Shown here piece by piece: positions 1 through 8,876 of a DNA stretch of 64,000 nucleotides. Source of the DNA: Actinomyces sp. GTDB taxonomy: Bacteria; Actinomycetota; Actinomycetes; Actinomycetales; Actinomycetaceae. Each line of letters begins with the position of its first letter. The first letter of the stretch is position 1. The notes under the pieces are model-generated. The model was given only the letters and a program-made list of their open reading frames with translations. It was not told where the DNA came from and searched no databases. The translations under genes were made by a program, and so were the position numbers. The stretch covers positions 28,313-92,312 of the forward strand of contig NZ_JARKVC010000018.1 of the NCBI RefSeq assembly GCF_029851875.1. Reading direction: 5' to 3'.

Positions 1-1
1 C

Positions 2-1291
2 CGCGATACCCAGGTGGCCGGCGTCGTCGAGCTCGCTGAGAACGCGCTCGTGCGCCAGGTGCACGACGTCCTGGGCGACCCCGGCTTCACCGACTGGCGT
101 CCCGAGCAGCCCGTGTGCGTCGTCGTTCCCGACGACGCCCCCCGCGTCACGGTGCAGGCCGCTGACCTGCGCCGCGAGGACGCCGGTGAGGGCGTGGACC
201 TGTCCGAGGCGCTTGAGTACGTCAGCGCCCTGTCCGACGACGAGCTGAGCTACCTCGTGCTCGGCCAGTACCACGACTCGGCGGACAAGCAGTCTGTCAT
301 CGGACAGGCCAGTGAGGACCTCGTGGGCGCGGCCGGCCAGACCACGACCCGCCTGGAGGGCCTGCGCACCCTGGTCATGCCTGACGGCCCGGCCGGGCTG
401 CGCCTGGCCTCCAGGGTCGGTGTCGACGCGGACGGTCCCTTCGCGGTGGGCACGGCCTTCCAGGGCCTGTTCGCCGAGCTCCTGGACGAGGAGTCGCTGG
501 CGGCCCTGGGCGTGGACCCGAGCCTCGCCCCGCGCGTGCCCGAGCGCACCTACGAGCAGTGGGCCACCGCCATCCCGATCGGCACCGCCGTCGCCCAGAC
601 CTGGGACCCCGGGCTGGCGGCATCCTACGGTGACCTCGTGGGCGCGGAGATGGAGCACTTCGGTGCGCACCTGTGGCTCGCCCCGGCCTTTAACCTCCAC
701 CGCACGATCCTGTGCGGACGCAACTTCGAGTACATGAGCGAGGACCCGCTGCTGGCCGGCCGCGTGGCCGCCGGCATCACCCGCGGCGTCCAGGCCCACG
801 CCGGTCGTGGCGTGACTGTCAAGCACTTCGCCTTCAACAACCAGGAGACCAACCGCCTGAACTCCAACAGCCGCGTCTCCCAGCGTGCGGCACGCGAGCT
901 GTACCTGCGCTCCTTCGAGATCGTGGTGCGCGAGGCCCAGCCCCACGCCCTCATGACCTCTTACAACCTGGTCAACGGCGTGCACACCTCCGAGAGCCCA
1001 GAGCTGCTGGAGACGGTCCTGCGCGAGGAGTGGGGGTACCAGGGCCTGGTGATGACTGACTGGGTGGTGGACGCGATGGCTCGCACGGACATGACCCACC
1101 CGCGGGCGACGGCTCCTGCCAGCATCAAGGCCGGCAACGAGCTGTTCATGCCGGGCTGCGAGAAGGACCGTCAGGCGCTCCTGGCTGCCCTGCGTGGCGA
1201 GGAGGGGGCGATCGTCGAGATCAGCCGTGAGGAGCTGGCCAAGCAGGCTGCGCGCGTGGTGCGCACGGTCTGGCGGCTGGCGGGGCGCTGA
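2..1291 (+). CDS. Glycoside hydrolase family 3 (beta-glucosidase-like), 5' truncated by window edge
   Basis: The frame is open from the first bases, so the gene begins outside the window; the first in-frame candidate start (GTG at 14) is internal. The visible part is a GH3 catalytic TIM barrel: a VMPDGPAGLR entry motif, the KHF...NNQETNR substrate-binding stretch, and VMTDW carrying the expected catalytic Asp near residue 350. The catalytic domain lies at the C-terminal end and is preceded by about 110 residues of other sequence, which suggests the permuted GH3 architecture (C-domain first). Likely role: hydrolysis of beta-linked gluco-oligosaccharides in the cytoplasm. The family call is firm; the substrate is not. 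A long hairpin follows the stop. Confidence 0.85.
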   Translation, partial: RDTQVAGVVELAENALVRQVHDVLGDPGFTDWRPEQPVCVVVPDDAPRVTVQAADLRREDAGEGVDLSEALEYVSALSDDELSYLVLGQYHDSADKQSVIGQASEDLVGAAGQTTTRLEGLRTLVMPDGPAGLRLASRVGVDADGPFAVGTAFQGLFAELLDEESLAALGVDPSLAPRVPERTYEQWATAIPIGTAVAQTWDPGLAASYGDLVGAEMEHFGAHLWLAPAFNLHRTILCGRNFEYMSEDPLLAGRVAAGITRGVQAHAGRGVTVKHFAFNNQETNRLNSNSRVSQRAARELYLRSFEIVVREAQPHALMTSYNLVNGVHTSESPELLETVLREEWGYQGLVMTDWVVDAMARTDMTHPRATAPASIKAGNELFMPGCEKDRQALLAALRGEEGAIVEISREELAKQAARVVRTVWRLAGR

Positions 1292-1298
1292 TCCGGGC

Positions 1299-1367
1299 CG
1301 AACGTGTGTGAGTGCGACCGAATGAAGGGGTTGTCTCTCTTCATTCGGTCGCACTCACACACGTTCG
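1299..1367. terminator. Bidirectional terminator: 28-bp perfect inverted repeat
   Basis: Positions 1299-1326 are perfectly complementary to 1340-1367, with a 13-nt loop. The hairpin sits exactly between two convergent genes (the GH3 gene and the oxidoreductase), so it probably ends transcription in both directions. The stem is longer than a normal intrinsic terminator and has no mismatch. Confidence 0.7.
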
Positions 1368-1370
1368 ACG

Positions 1371-1898
1371 TTAACGGGCGGGCGTGGTCAGCCAGGACTG
1401 GTAGGCCTGGGCCTGACGCTCCAGGTCGGCGTCGCTGATCTGCATCGCCCCGGACGTCACGAAGGGCTCGGTGAAGCGGGTGCCGATGAGACGGCTCGTG
1501 GTGGCAAAGGGCAGCAGGAGCTGGTCCACCGTCACGCCGTACTGCCCGGCTGACGTGTAGCGCTCGGCAGCCGCGCCCGGTGAGACAGCGAGAGCCAGCT
1601 CCTTGCCGTGCAGGGCCGTGCCGGTGGACCCGTAGGCCCAGCCGTAGGTCAGCACGTCGTCCTCCCACTGCTTGAGCAGGGCGGGGGAGGAGTACCAGTA
1701 CACGGGGAACTGCCACACGATGCGGTCAGCCGCCTCCAGGACCCGGTGCTCGGCCTCGACGTCAACGTGAAAGTCGGGGTAGAGGTCGTAGAGGTAGCGC
1801 ACCTGCACGCCGTCGACGGCCTCGGCGGCACGGGCGAGGCGTGCGTTGACGCGCGAGGTGGTGATGCTGGGGTGAAAGACGAGGACGGTGGTGGTCAT
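1371..1898 (-). CDS. NAD(P)H-dependent FMN oxidoreductase, flavodoxin-like fold
   Basis: A 175-residue protein with the flavodoxin-2/NQO-type fold: N-terminal beta strand TTTVLVFHP followed by a Ser/Thr phosphate loop, then IVWQFPVYWYSSPALLKQWED (motif around residues 60-80), typical of the MdaB/KefF/YwrO quinone reductase group. It would reduce quinones or other electrophiles with NAD(P)H in the cytoplasm. ATG at 1898 is preceded by AGGA seven bases upstream. The gene is monocistronic and converges on the GH3 gene. The physiological substrate cannot be read from the sequence. Confidence 0.85.
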   Translation of the reverse strand: MTTTVLVFHPSITTSRVNARLARAAEAVDGVQVRYLYDLYPDFHVDVEAEHRVLEAADRIVWQFPVYWYSSPALLKQWEDDVLTYGWAYGSTGTALHGKELALAVSPGAAAERYTSAGQYGVTVDQLLLPFATTSRLIGTRFTEPFVTSGAMQISDADLERQAQAYQSWLTTPAR

Positions 1899-2077
1899 CG
1901 GGATCCTGACGTGGTCGGGGTCTGTCGGACGGCCCTACGGTAGGAGCCTGGTGCTCGCTGAGCCAGGTACGGACAGTGCCCTCCACAGCCAGTGAGGCTC
2001 CCCACGCGCAGCCGCGGGGAGGAGGAGAGGGACGAGAGGCCCTGTTAGTGTCAAGACACCTCAGTGAAAGGACCGTC

Positions 2078-2671
2078 ATGGCACTCCCTCAGCCCCAGCC
2101 CACCACCTGGCAGCAGTCCACCGGCATCGACCTCTCCCGCGCGGCGCTGGTCGTCGTGGACGTCCTGGGCGGATCGGGTGAGGTGATCGAGCCGCTGCGC
2201 GAGATGGCGGCCAACGCCGTCGCTGTGGCTCAGGCAGCGCGTGCTGCCGGCGTCCCGGTCTTCTTCGCCTGCGACAGCCACCTGCCCGGCACCGATCTGG
2301 AGACCGAGCTGTGGGGCGCGCACTGCGTCCGCGGAACCGAGGACGCCAAGCCCCTGGACGCCTTTCAGGTCACGGAGGCGGACTACGTGGTCCCCAAGCG
2401 CCGCTACTCCGCCTTCGTGGGCACGGACCTGGACCTCACCCTGCGCGAGCTGGGGCGGGACGTGCTCATCGTCGTCGGCTTCGACACGAACATCTGCGTC
2501 CTGCACACCCTGGCTAGCGCCTACTACCTGGGCTACCGCACGATCGTGCCGGCCGACGCCACCGCGAGCCTCCTCGTCGGCACGCAGGACGGCGGCCTGG
2601 AGTACCTCTCGCGCGTCTTCGACTCCCGCGTGGTGACGACGGCGCAGGTGCTCACCGAGCTTGAGGGCTGA
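2078..2671 (+). CDS. Isochorismatase-family cysteine hydrolase
   Basis: A 197-residue protein with the isochorismatase/nicotinamidase fold. The triad is visible: Asp in LVVVDVLG near residue 28, Lys in [10 protein letters not shown] near residue 108, and the nucleophilic Cys in [10 protein letters not shown] near residue 138. ATG at 2078 was chosen because GAAAGGA lies directly upstream and homology begins only after it; the upstream in-frame extension looks non-coding. The family includes nicotinamidases, isochorismatases and ureidoacrylate amidohydrolases. No siderophore or NAD genes are adjacent, so the substrate is left open. Confidence 0.85.
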   Translation: MALPQPQPTTWQQSTGIDLSRAALVVVDVLGGSGEVIEPLREMAANAVAVAQAARAAGVPVFFACDSHLPGTDLETELWGAHCVRGTEDAKPLDAFQVTEADYVVPKRRYSAFVGTDLDLTLRELGRDVLIVVGFDTNICVLHTLASAYYLGYRTIVPADATASLLVGTQDGGLEYLSRVFDSRVVTTAQVLTELEG

Positions 2672-2766
2672 GCCGGAGGGTGGCGCGGCTCAGGCCCGGG
2701 CAGCACGAGCTGACGACGGCGCAGCCGGGGCTGGGCTCGGTCCGCAACGCGTGGCAGGATCGGAGC

Positions 2767-3336
2767 ATGACCTCCGGAGCAGGTACCCGCACCACCTACG
2801 TCCAGGCCTACTCCTCGCCTCTGGGCCCGATGACGCTGGCGGCGGCCGCCGGTGAGGGCCTGCCTGCGGGCGGGGCCCTCACCGGCGTGTGGTTTGACGG
2901 CCAGGCCCACGACCGCGTCACGCTGCCTGACACCGTCCTGCGTACCCGTCCAGGGGACGACGGCGAGCCTGCCGCCCTCGCTGCCGCGCGCGCCTGGCTG
3001 GATGCCGCCTTCGCAGGTGCCGACCCGGGCGAGCCTCCGGCGCTGGCTCCAGCCGGCACCAACTTCCAGCTCCGGGTCTGGGAGCAGCTGCGTGCCGTCC
3101 CACGCGGACAGACACTCACCTACGGACAGGTCGCTGCCCGGCTGGAGCCGGTCCTGGGCCGGCCGACCTCGGCCCGCGCGGTGGGCGGTGCCGTGGGGCG
3201 CAACCCGCTGTCCGTCGTCGTCCCCTGCCACCGTGTGCTCGGCGCCGACGGGGCGCTCACGGGCTACGCCGGCGGCCCTGAGCGCAAGGCCTGGCTGCTT
3301 CGCTCAGAGGGAGCAACAGTGACCGCCAGGCTCTGA
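2767..3336 (+). CDS. ogt: Methylated-DNA--protein-cysteine methyltransferase
   Basis: A 189-residue suicide repair protein that moves alkyl groups from O6-alkylguanine to its own cysteine. The active-site motif VVPCHRV is present near residues 150-156, followed by the usual GYAGG and the RKAWLL helix; the DNA-binding helix YGQVAARL precedes it. A long Ala/Pro-rich insertion separates the N-terminal domain from the catalytic domain. ATG at 2767 follows a GGAG-type site. The gene is codirectional with the flanking isochorismatase and sirtuin genes, about 100 and 18 nt away. The ogt versus ada C-terminal assignment rests on size and single-domain form. Confidence 0.9.
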   Translation: MTSGAGTRTTYVQAYSSPLGPMTLAAAAGEGLPAGGALTGVWFDGQAHDRVTLPDTVLRTRPGDDGEPAALAAARAWLDAAFAGADPGEPPALAPAGTNFQLRVWEQLRAVPRGQTLTYGQVAARLEPVLGRPTSARAVGGAVGRNPLSVVVPCHRVLGADGALTGYAGGPERKAWLLRSEGATVTARL

Positions 3337-3354
3337 GCACGTCATCATGAGGGC

Positions 3355-4263
3355 ATGAGCCAGCTCTTCACCTCCACCACCTCACCACGTGCCGCAGCAG
3401 ACACCGAGCGCCTGGCCAGCGCGCTCAGCGCTGCTGACGCGGTGCTGGTGGGGGCCGGAGCCGGTCTGTCAGCAGCCGACGGCGACCACCACGCCGACGC
3501 CGTCTTCGCCGAGCGCTTTGCTGACTTCCGGCGCGCTCGCGGGATCACGGACGCCTACTCCGGCGGCTTCTACCCCTTCCCGACGCCCCAGGAGCGCTGG
3601 GCCTTCTGGTCGCGCAACATCCTGCTCCAGCGCTACGAGTCCGGCCCGGGCCAGGTCTACGCCGACCTCATGGTCCTCGTGCGTGCTCTTCAGGAACGGG
3701 ACGGGACCGACACCTTCGTCCTGACCACCAACGTCGACCACCGCTTCCAGCGTGCCGGAGCGGACAGGTCCCGCCTGTTCTACACCCAGGGTGACTACGG
3801 CCTCTTCCAGTGCCCGGTGCCCTGCCACCAGGCCACCTACGACAACGAGGAGCAGGTTCGGGCCATGGTCGAGGGCGCCGCGGCCGCCGGGACGCCGATG
3901 CTCGTGCCTGCTGAGCTGGTGCCGCGCTGCCCCCGCTGCGGGGAGGTGATGACCACCAACCTGCGCGTGGACGCCACCTTCGTCCAGGACGAGGGGTGGC
4001 AGGCAGCCGCCAGGCGCTACCGGGACTGGTGCGCCACCCATGAGAGCGGGCGTGTGGTCTACCTCGAGCTCGGCGTGGGGATGAACACCCCCGGCATCAT
4101 CAAGTACCCCTTCTGGCAGCGCACCTACGCCAACCCGCAGGCCCTGTACGCCTGCCTGGGCCTGGAGCCCGACGTCCCGCGTGAGCTCACCGGGCGCAGC
4201 GTCGTCCTGCGCGCGGACCTCGGCCAGAGCCTGGCAGCGTTGCGGGCCGCGCTGGCAGCCTGA
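3355..4263 (+). CDS. SIR2-family protein, SirTM-like (class M sirtuin)
   Basis: A 302-residue NAD-dependent sirtuin. It shows GAGAGLSAADG (NAD loop, residues about 33-43), TTNVDHRFQRAG (about 124-135) and one clear Cys pair CPRCG around residue 195 for zinc. Where classical sirtuins have the catalytic His before Gly, this protein has TQGDYG. A Gln at that site is characteristic of SirTM enzymes, which act as ADP-ribosyltransferases rather than deacetylases. SirTM genes normally sit beside a macrodomain gene and a GcvH-like gene; neither is adjacent here. It lies 18 nt after the methyltransferase gene. Confidence 0.8.
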   Translation: MSQLFTSTTSPRAAADTERLASALSAADAVLVGAGAGLSAADGDHHADAVFAERFADFRRARGITDAYSGGFYPFPTPQERWAFWSRNILLQRYESGPGQVYADLMVLVRALQERDGTDTFVLTTNVDHRFQRAGADRSRLFYTQGDYGLFQCPVPCHQATYDNEEQVRAMVEGAAAAGTPMLVPAELVPRCPRCGEVMTTNLRVDATFVQDEGWQAAARRYRDWCATHESGRVVYLELGVGMNTPGIIKYPFWQRTYANPQALYACLGLEPDVPRELTGRSVVLRADLGQSLAALRAALAA

Positions 4264-4366
4264 GGCCGGTGCCTGGACGGTCCTTGCCGCCCTTGTCCCC
4301 TTCCCTGGCTCTCCCGACTCCTGACTACCCTGGTCCCTCTGGTACCAGCCTGACTTGAGAGGTCCC

Positions 4367-7300
4367 ATGCTCCAGCTACGCGCCGTCACCAAGGCCTACC
4401 GCACCGCCACGCTCACCCAGACGGCCCTGGACGCGGTCAGCGTCTCCTTCCGGGACAACGAGTTCGTCGCGGTCCTGGGCCAGTCCGGTAGCGGCAAGAC
4501 CACGATGCTCAACGTCATCGGCGGACTGGACCACTTCGATTCCGGGGACCTGGTCATTGACGGCACCTCCACCCGGGACTACAAGGACCGGGACTGGGAC
4601 GCCTACCGCAACAACCGCATCGGCTTCGTCTTCCAGGCCTACAACCTCATCCCGCACCAGAGCGTGCTGGCCAACGTCGAGCTCGCCCTGACCCTGTCCG
4701 GCGTCTCCCGGGCCGAGCGGCGCGAGCGGGCGCTGGAGGCGCTGGACTCGGTGGGGCTGGCTGATCACGTGCACAAGCGTCCCAGCCAGCTCTCTGGCGG
4801 GCAGATGCAGCGCGTGGCGATCGCCCGCGCGCTCATCAACGACCCCGAGATCCTGCTGGTGGACGAGCCGACCGGCGCCCTGGACTCGCAGACCTCGGTG
4901 CAGGTGATGGACCTGCTGCGCGAGGTCGCCGCCGACCGCCTGGTCATCATGGTCACTCACAACCCCGAGCTGGCCCACGACTACGCCACGCGGATCGTCG
5001 AGCTGGCCGACGGGCGCGTCGTGGCCGACTCCGACCCATACGAGCCGGCTGCTGAGCAGGCGCGCCAGGCCAAGGAGGCCCGGCGCACGCGCATGGGGGC
5101 GCTCACCGCGCTCTCGCTGTCCTTCAACAACCTCATGACCAAGAAGGGACGCACGATCATGACCTCCTTCGCGGGGTCGATCGGCATCATCGGCATCGCC
5201 CTCATCCTGGCGCTGGCCAACGGTGTCAACGGCTACATCGCGCGTACCGAGGAGGAGGCCCTGACCTCCTACCCGCTGTCCATCCAGTCCACGGGCGTGG
5301 ACCTGGCCGCGCTCATGCGTGCCGGCGAGGCTGAGCGGGCCGAGGCCAAGGACGGTGAGATCCTCATGACCGAGGCGCTCACCTCCACCATGGAGTCCAC
5401 CACCGCCAACGACCTGGCCTCGCTCAAGACCTTCCTGGACTCCGCCTCCTCGGGCGTGGCCGAGCACGTGGCGGCGATCGAGTACTCCTACGACGTCTCG
5501 CCCCAGATCTACCTCGCGGACACCTCCGACGGCGTCGTGCGTGTCTTCCCGGACCAGGCGATGAGCCCGATGACCTCGGCGATGGGGGACAGCCCGCTGT
5601 CGACGATGGCCTCCTTCGACTCCTTCCACCAGCTGCCCGAGGCCCGCGCGCTGTACGAGGACCAGTACGACGTCGTCGCCGGGCGCTGGCCCAGGTCCGC
5701 CAACGAGCTGGTGGTGGTCACGAGCCAGCGGGGCACCCTGGACAACCTCTACGAGTACACGCTGGGCCTGCGCCCCTACGCCGAGCTCCAGACGATGATG
5801 ACCGACTTCATGGCCGGTCGCGCCGTGCAGATCGGGGCGGGGGCGGCAGGAGCATCCCCAGCCGCGGGCACGGGGCGAGCCGAGGGGACAGGTCCGGCCA
5901 CGCCGTCGGCCGGGCCGACCTCCACGGCGACGGCGAGGAGCGAGGCGGCGGTGCGCAGCTACTCCTACGACGACGTGCTCGGGCGGACCTTCTCCCTGGT
6001 GCTCGCGGCGGCGCGCTACTCCTACGACGCCGAGCACCGAGTGTGGACCGACCGCTCGGACCAGGAGGAGGTCATGCGTGAGGCGGTCGCCGCGGGGCAG
6101 CGGCTGCGCGTGGTGGGGGTGGTGCGTGCGACCGACGAGACCACCACGCTCCAGCCCGGCATCTCCTACACCCCGGAGCTCACCCGCCAGGTGGTGCGCG
6201 AGGCTGCAGGCTCCCAGATCGTGCGCGCCCAGCTCGACCACCCGGACACCGACGTCTTCACCGGGCGGACCTTCGCCGAGCTGGCCGAGGGCGCGGGCGG
6301 CGGCGAGCTGGACATGTCCTCGCTGTTCACCATCGACGGCGAGAGGCTCAGGGCCGCCTTCCAGGTGGACCCCAGCGCCTTGCAGGCGGACCTGAGCGGT
6401 CTCGACCTTGCCGCCCTGAGCCTGCCTGACCTGGGTGCGAGCGCCCTGGACCTCGGCGAGGTCGACCTGTCAGGCCTGGACCTGGGAGCCCTGGCGGGTC
6501 AGGTGGACCTGTCGGGACTGGACACGAGCGACCTGGACCTGGCGAACCTGGCCACCCGCTACCCGCAGCTGGGGCAGATCGACTACGTCGCCGTCATCTC
6601 CTCGGCCCTGGAGGACGGGGTGGTCAAGGACGGCGCGGGGGAGTACCTGGCGGGCGTGGCCGCCTCCCTGCTCCAGGGCTTCATGGATGACCTGGCCTCC
6701 CAGCCGGGCGAGGACACCGACGGCGACGGCGTGCCTGAGCGTGACTGGGTGGCCCTGGCGCAGGCCTACCTCGCCCGGCCCGAGGTGCGCGAGCAGCTCC
6801 GGGCGGCGGCTGGCTCGGACCAGCTGACCTCCTCGCTGACGAGCACGGTCTCCGGCGCGCTGGCCTCCTCGCTGGAGGCGAGCGTGGGCGGGGCGATGAC
6901 GCAGATGATGACCTCGCTCCAGACCCAGATCGCCGCTCAGCTCAGCACCGCCATGGACGGCCTGGCGACCTCGCTTGCCAGTGCCGTGAGCGTGGATGGC
7001 TCGGCTTTGGCCCAGGCCTTCCAGCCCACGATGGACCAGGAGGACCTGGCCGCGCTGCTGGCGACCCTCATGACGACGACGGTGCCCACCTACGAGGGCA
7101 ATCTCGCCTCGCTCGGGTGGGCGGATGAGTCCCGCCCGTCCCAGATCGACATCTATCCCACGAGCTTTGCGGACAAGGACGCCGTCAAGACGATCCTGGA
7201 CGACTACAACGCCCGGGCCGCTGCGGCCGGGCAGGACGCCAAGGTCATCACCTACACCGACCTCGTGGGCACGCTCATGAGCTCGGTGACGCGGATCGTC

Positions 7301-7708
7301 AACATCATCACCTGGATGCTCGTCGCCTTCGTGGCGATCTCGCTGGTGGTCTCCAGCATCATGATCGCGATCATCACCTACATCTCGGTGCTGGAGCGTC
7401 GGAAGGAGATCGGCATCCTGCGCGCGATCGGGGCCTCGCGGTCGGACGTGAGGCACGTCTTTAACGCTGAGACCATCATTGAGGGACTCATTGCCGGCCT
7501 CATGGGCGTGGGGATCACGTTGCTCATCTCGCTCCCGGCCAACGCCTTTGTCCAGGCCCGGTTCAACGTCTACCCGATCGCCCACCTGCCGGTGACGGCA
7601 GGGGTGGTGCTCGTGGCGATCTCGGTGGGACTCACTCTCATCGCTGGCATCCTGCCCTCGGGGCGGGCGGCCAAGGAGGACCCGGTCGAGGCGCTGCGGG
7701 CCGAGTGA
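4367..7708 (+). CDS. MacB-type ABC transporter, ATPase fused to FtsX-like permease
   Basis: A 1113-residue fusion. The N-terminal ATPase (1-225) has Walker [10 protein letters not shown], signature LSGGQMQR and Walker [14 protein letters not shown] first TM segment lies near residue 265-290, followed by a very long extracytoplasmic region and a C-terminal FtsX permease with three TMs and the [19 protein letters not shown] coupling motif. The extracytoplasmic part carries a stretch of degenerate Leu-Asp-Leu repeats (about 674-734) and an Ala/Thr/Gly-rich linker. Likely a mechanotransmitting exporter or lipoprotein/peptide-resistance pump, as in the MacB/Lol/BceAB superfamily. ATG 4367 follows AGAGG; an in-frame TTG at 4355 is an alternative. 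Confidence 0.88.
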   Translation: MLQLRAVTKAYRTATLTQTALDAVSVSFRDNEFVAVLGQSGSGKTTMLNVIGGLDHFDSGDLVIDGTSTRDYKDRDWDAYRNNRIGFVFQAYNLIPHQSVLANVELALTLSGVSRAERRERALEALDSVGLADHVHKRPSQLSGGQMQRVAIARALINDPEILLVDEPTGALDSQTSVQVMDLLREVAADRLVIMVTHNPELAHDYATRIVELADGRVVADSDPYEPAAEQARQAKEARRTRMGALTALSLSFNNLMTKKGRTIMTSFAGSIGIIGIALILALANGVNGYIARTEEEALTSYPLSIQSTGVDLAALMRAGEAERAEAKDGEILMTEALTSTMESTTANDLASLKTFLDSASSGVAEHVAAIEYSYDVSPQIYLADTSDGVVRVFPDQAMSPMTSAMGDSPLSTMASFDSFHQLPEARALYEDQYDVVAGRWPRSANELVVVTSQRGTLDNLYEYTLGLRPYAELQTMMTDFMAGRAVQIGAGAAGASPAAGTGRAEGTGPATPSAGPTSTATARSEAAVRSYSYDDVLGRTFSLVLAAARYSYDAEHRVWTDRSDQEEVMREAVAAGQRLRVVGVVRATDETTTLQPGISYTPELTRQVVREAAGSQIVRAQLDHPDTDVFTGRTFAELAEGAGGGELDMSSLFTIDGERLRAAFQVDPSALQADLSGLDLAALSLPDLGASALDLGEVDLSGLDLGALAGQVDLSGLDTSDLDLANLATRYPQLGQIDYVAVISSALEDGVVKDGAGEYLAGVAASLLQGFMDDLASQPGEDTDGDGVPERDWVALAQAYLARPEVREQLRAAAGSDQLTSSLTSTVSGALASSLEASVGGAMTQMMTSLQTQIAAQLSTAMDGLATSLASAVSVDGSALAQAFQPTMDQEDLAALLATLMTTTVPTYEGNLASLGWADESRPSQIDIYPTSFADKDAVKTILDDYNARAAAAGQDAKVITYTDLVGTLMSSVTRIVNIITWMLVAFVAISLVVSSIMIAIITYISVLERRKEIGILRAIGASRSDVRHVFNAETIIEGLIAGLMGVGITLLISLPANAFVQARFNVYPIAHLPVTAGVVLVAISVGLTLIAGILPSGRAAKEDPVEALRAE

Positions 7709-7784
7709 GCAGGCACCCGGCTGCTTGCCCGGCAGCGTAGTGTCAGTGGTGACCACGAAGGTGCTGAGGGAAGGACGCGAGGCG

Positions 7785-8375
7785 ATGGCTGAGCTCACGG
7801 CGGCGACGGACAAGAAGGTCGCGGTGCTCGTGGCCCCGGGGCTGGAGGAGGTCGAGGCGCTGGCGCCGCTGGACATCCTCTTCCGCGCTGGTATCCCGGC
7901 TGACCTCATCTCGATCACGCGCTCGCGGCAGGTCACGAGCTCTCACCAGGTGGTGCTCAGCTGCAGCGCGACCCTGGCCGAGCTGTCCGAGGCCGACCTG
8001 GAGTCCTACGACATGATCTTCCTGCCCGGTGGGATTCCGGGCACCCCGAACCTCAAGGCCGACGCGCGGGTGCGCCACCTGGTCACGCAGCGCGTGCGCA
8101 CGGACCGTCCGGTCGCCGCGATCTGCGCGGCGCCGTCGATCCTGGCCGAGCTGGGGCTGCTGGAGGGACGCCGGGCGACGGCGAATCCGGGCTTTGTCCA
8201 GGTGCTGGCCGATCACGGGGCGCAGGTGAGCGAGGCGAGCGTCGTCGTCGACGGCCGGCTGCTCACGAGCCGGGGCATGGCTACGGCCGTGGACCTGGGC
8301 CTGGAGATGGTGCGTTTCTACCTGGGCGATGCGGCTGTGGAGGAGATGAAGGAGCGGATCGTCTACCAGGGCTGA
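7785..8375 (+). CDS. DJ-1/PfpI family protein (YajL/ThiJ-like)
   Basis: A 196-residue single-domain DJ-1 superfamily protein. The elbow carrying the nucleophilic Cys is clear (PVAAICAAPSILAELGLL), with the conserved acidic residue in APGLEEVEAL and the LPGG turn. YajL/DJ-1 members are linked to oxidative and carbonyl stress protection; the exact reaction is debated. ATG 7785 was preferred over upstream in-frame starts because GGGAAGG lies before it and similarity begins with VAVLVAPGLEE. It follows the ABC exporter gene in the same direction and ends in a strong hairpin. Confidence 0.85.
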   Translation: MAELTAATDKKVAVLVAPGLEEVEALAPLDILFRAGIPADLISITRSRQVTSSHQVVLSCSATLAELSEADLESYDMIFLPGGIPGTPNLKADARVRHLVTQRVRTDRPVAAICAAPSILAELGLLEGRRATANPGFVQVLADHGAQVSEASVVVDGRLLTSRGMATAVDLGLEMVRFYLGDAAVEEMKERIVYQG

Positions 8376-8401
8376 GCCCCTCGTGCCCTCTTCGAGCGAG
8401 G

Positions 8402-8451
8402 ACGGGGCCTGGTGAGGGCGGAGGGGTGCCTCTGCCCTCACCAGGCCCCGT
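8402..8451 (+). terminator. Terminator hairpin after the DJ-1 gene
   Basis: An 18-bp perfect stem (8402-8419 with 8434-8451) continues inward for a few more pairs to a four-base loop. It lies 27 nt after the DJ-1 stop. No long T-tract follows, which is common in high-GC actinobacteria. Confidence 0.7.
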
Positions 8452-8559
8452 TGAGCGCGCGCGGATGCCTCAGAAGCCGGTCTGGCTGACCACGGGCGCC
8501 TCCTGGCGGGCTGGTGGGAGAAGACGTGCATTTCCCATGGATTTTTCAGGTTACCGGGG

Positions 8560-8790
8560 GGTGATCGTTCAGGGTGAGCGGGTTACATATGAGTCACCGC
8601 CGGACGGAACAGGTCGCGAGGGTTGGGGAACCCGGTGACCGGCTTGGACCGAGACCGCCACGGGTACTAGGGAGCCCGAGGCAGTCGCTTCGGTGAAGGA
8701 GGAGCGCTCCGTGGGCCTGGGAACCCACGTCGAGCACCTCAGTGACACAAGCCCTCGGGCCCGGGAGACCGGGCCCGAGGGCTTCGTCCT
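8560..8790 (+). ncRNA. Candidate structured small RNA with its own terminator
   Basis: Between the DJ-1 terminator and the convergent MFS gene lie about 300 bases with no credible ORF but dense local complementarity. 8593-8599 pairs with 8633-8639 (GTCACCG/CGGTGAC), GGTTGGGGAACC and GTGGG...CCCAC form hairpins, and GGAGCGCTCC is palindromic. A 16-bp perfect hairpin with a GAGA loop ends it (8749-8784). A weak promoter, GTGATC-N17-TACATA, ends near 8589. It does not match tmRNA, RNase P, SRP or 6C RNA hallmarks known to me. It could be a 6S/Ms1-like RNA or an unknown sRNA; strand is inferred from the promoter and terminator only. Confidence 0.3.
8749..8784. terminator. 16-bp perfect GC-rich hairpin with GAGA tetraloop
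   Basis: The two arms 8749-8764 and 8769-8784 are exactly complementary. It is the likely 3' end of the candidate small RNA on the plus strand and, read the other way, lies about 90 nt past the stop of the MFS gene, so it may serve both transcripts. Confidence 0.7.
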
Positions 8791-8876
8791 GCCGGCACGC
8801 CGGTGCCGGAGAGGCTGCATGGTGAGGATCACAGTGGGGTGGCTGTCACAGCCGTCCCCACCTGGTGGTCCAGGAC

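Noticed and set aside
4376..6241. Large antisense open frames opposite the ABC transporter, atpA, drmD and glyA
   Set aside because: They are His/Gly/Arg/Leu-rich shadows typical of high-GC antisense frames, without motifs or ribosome sites.
8560..8790. Assigning the non-coding region to tmRNA, RNase P RNA, SRP RNA or 6C RNA
   Set aside because: Their hallmark sequences (tRNA-like ends, conserved P4, GGAAG-type SRP loop, C6 loops) are not present, so it was left as an unassigned candidate.
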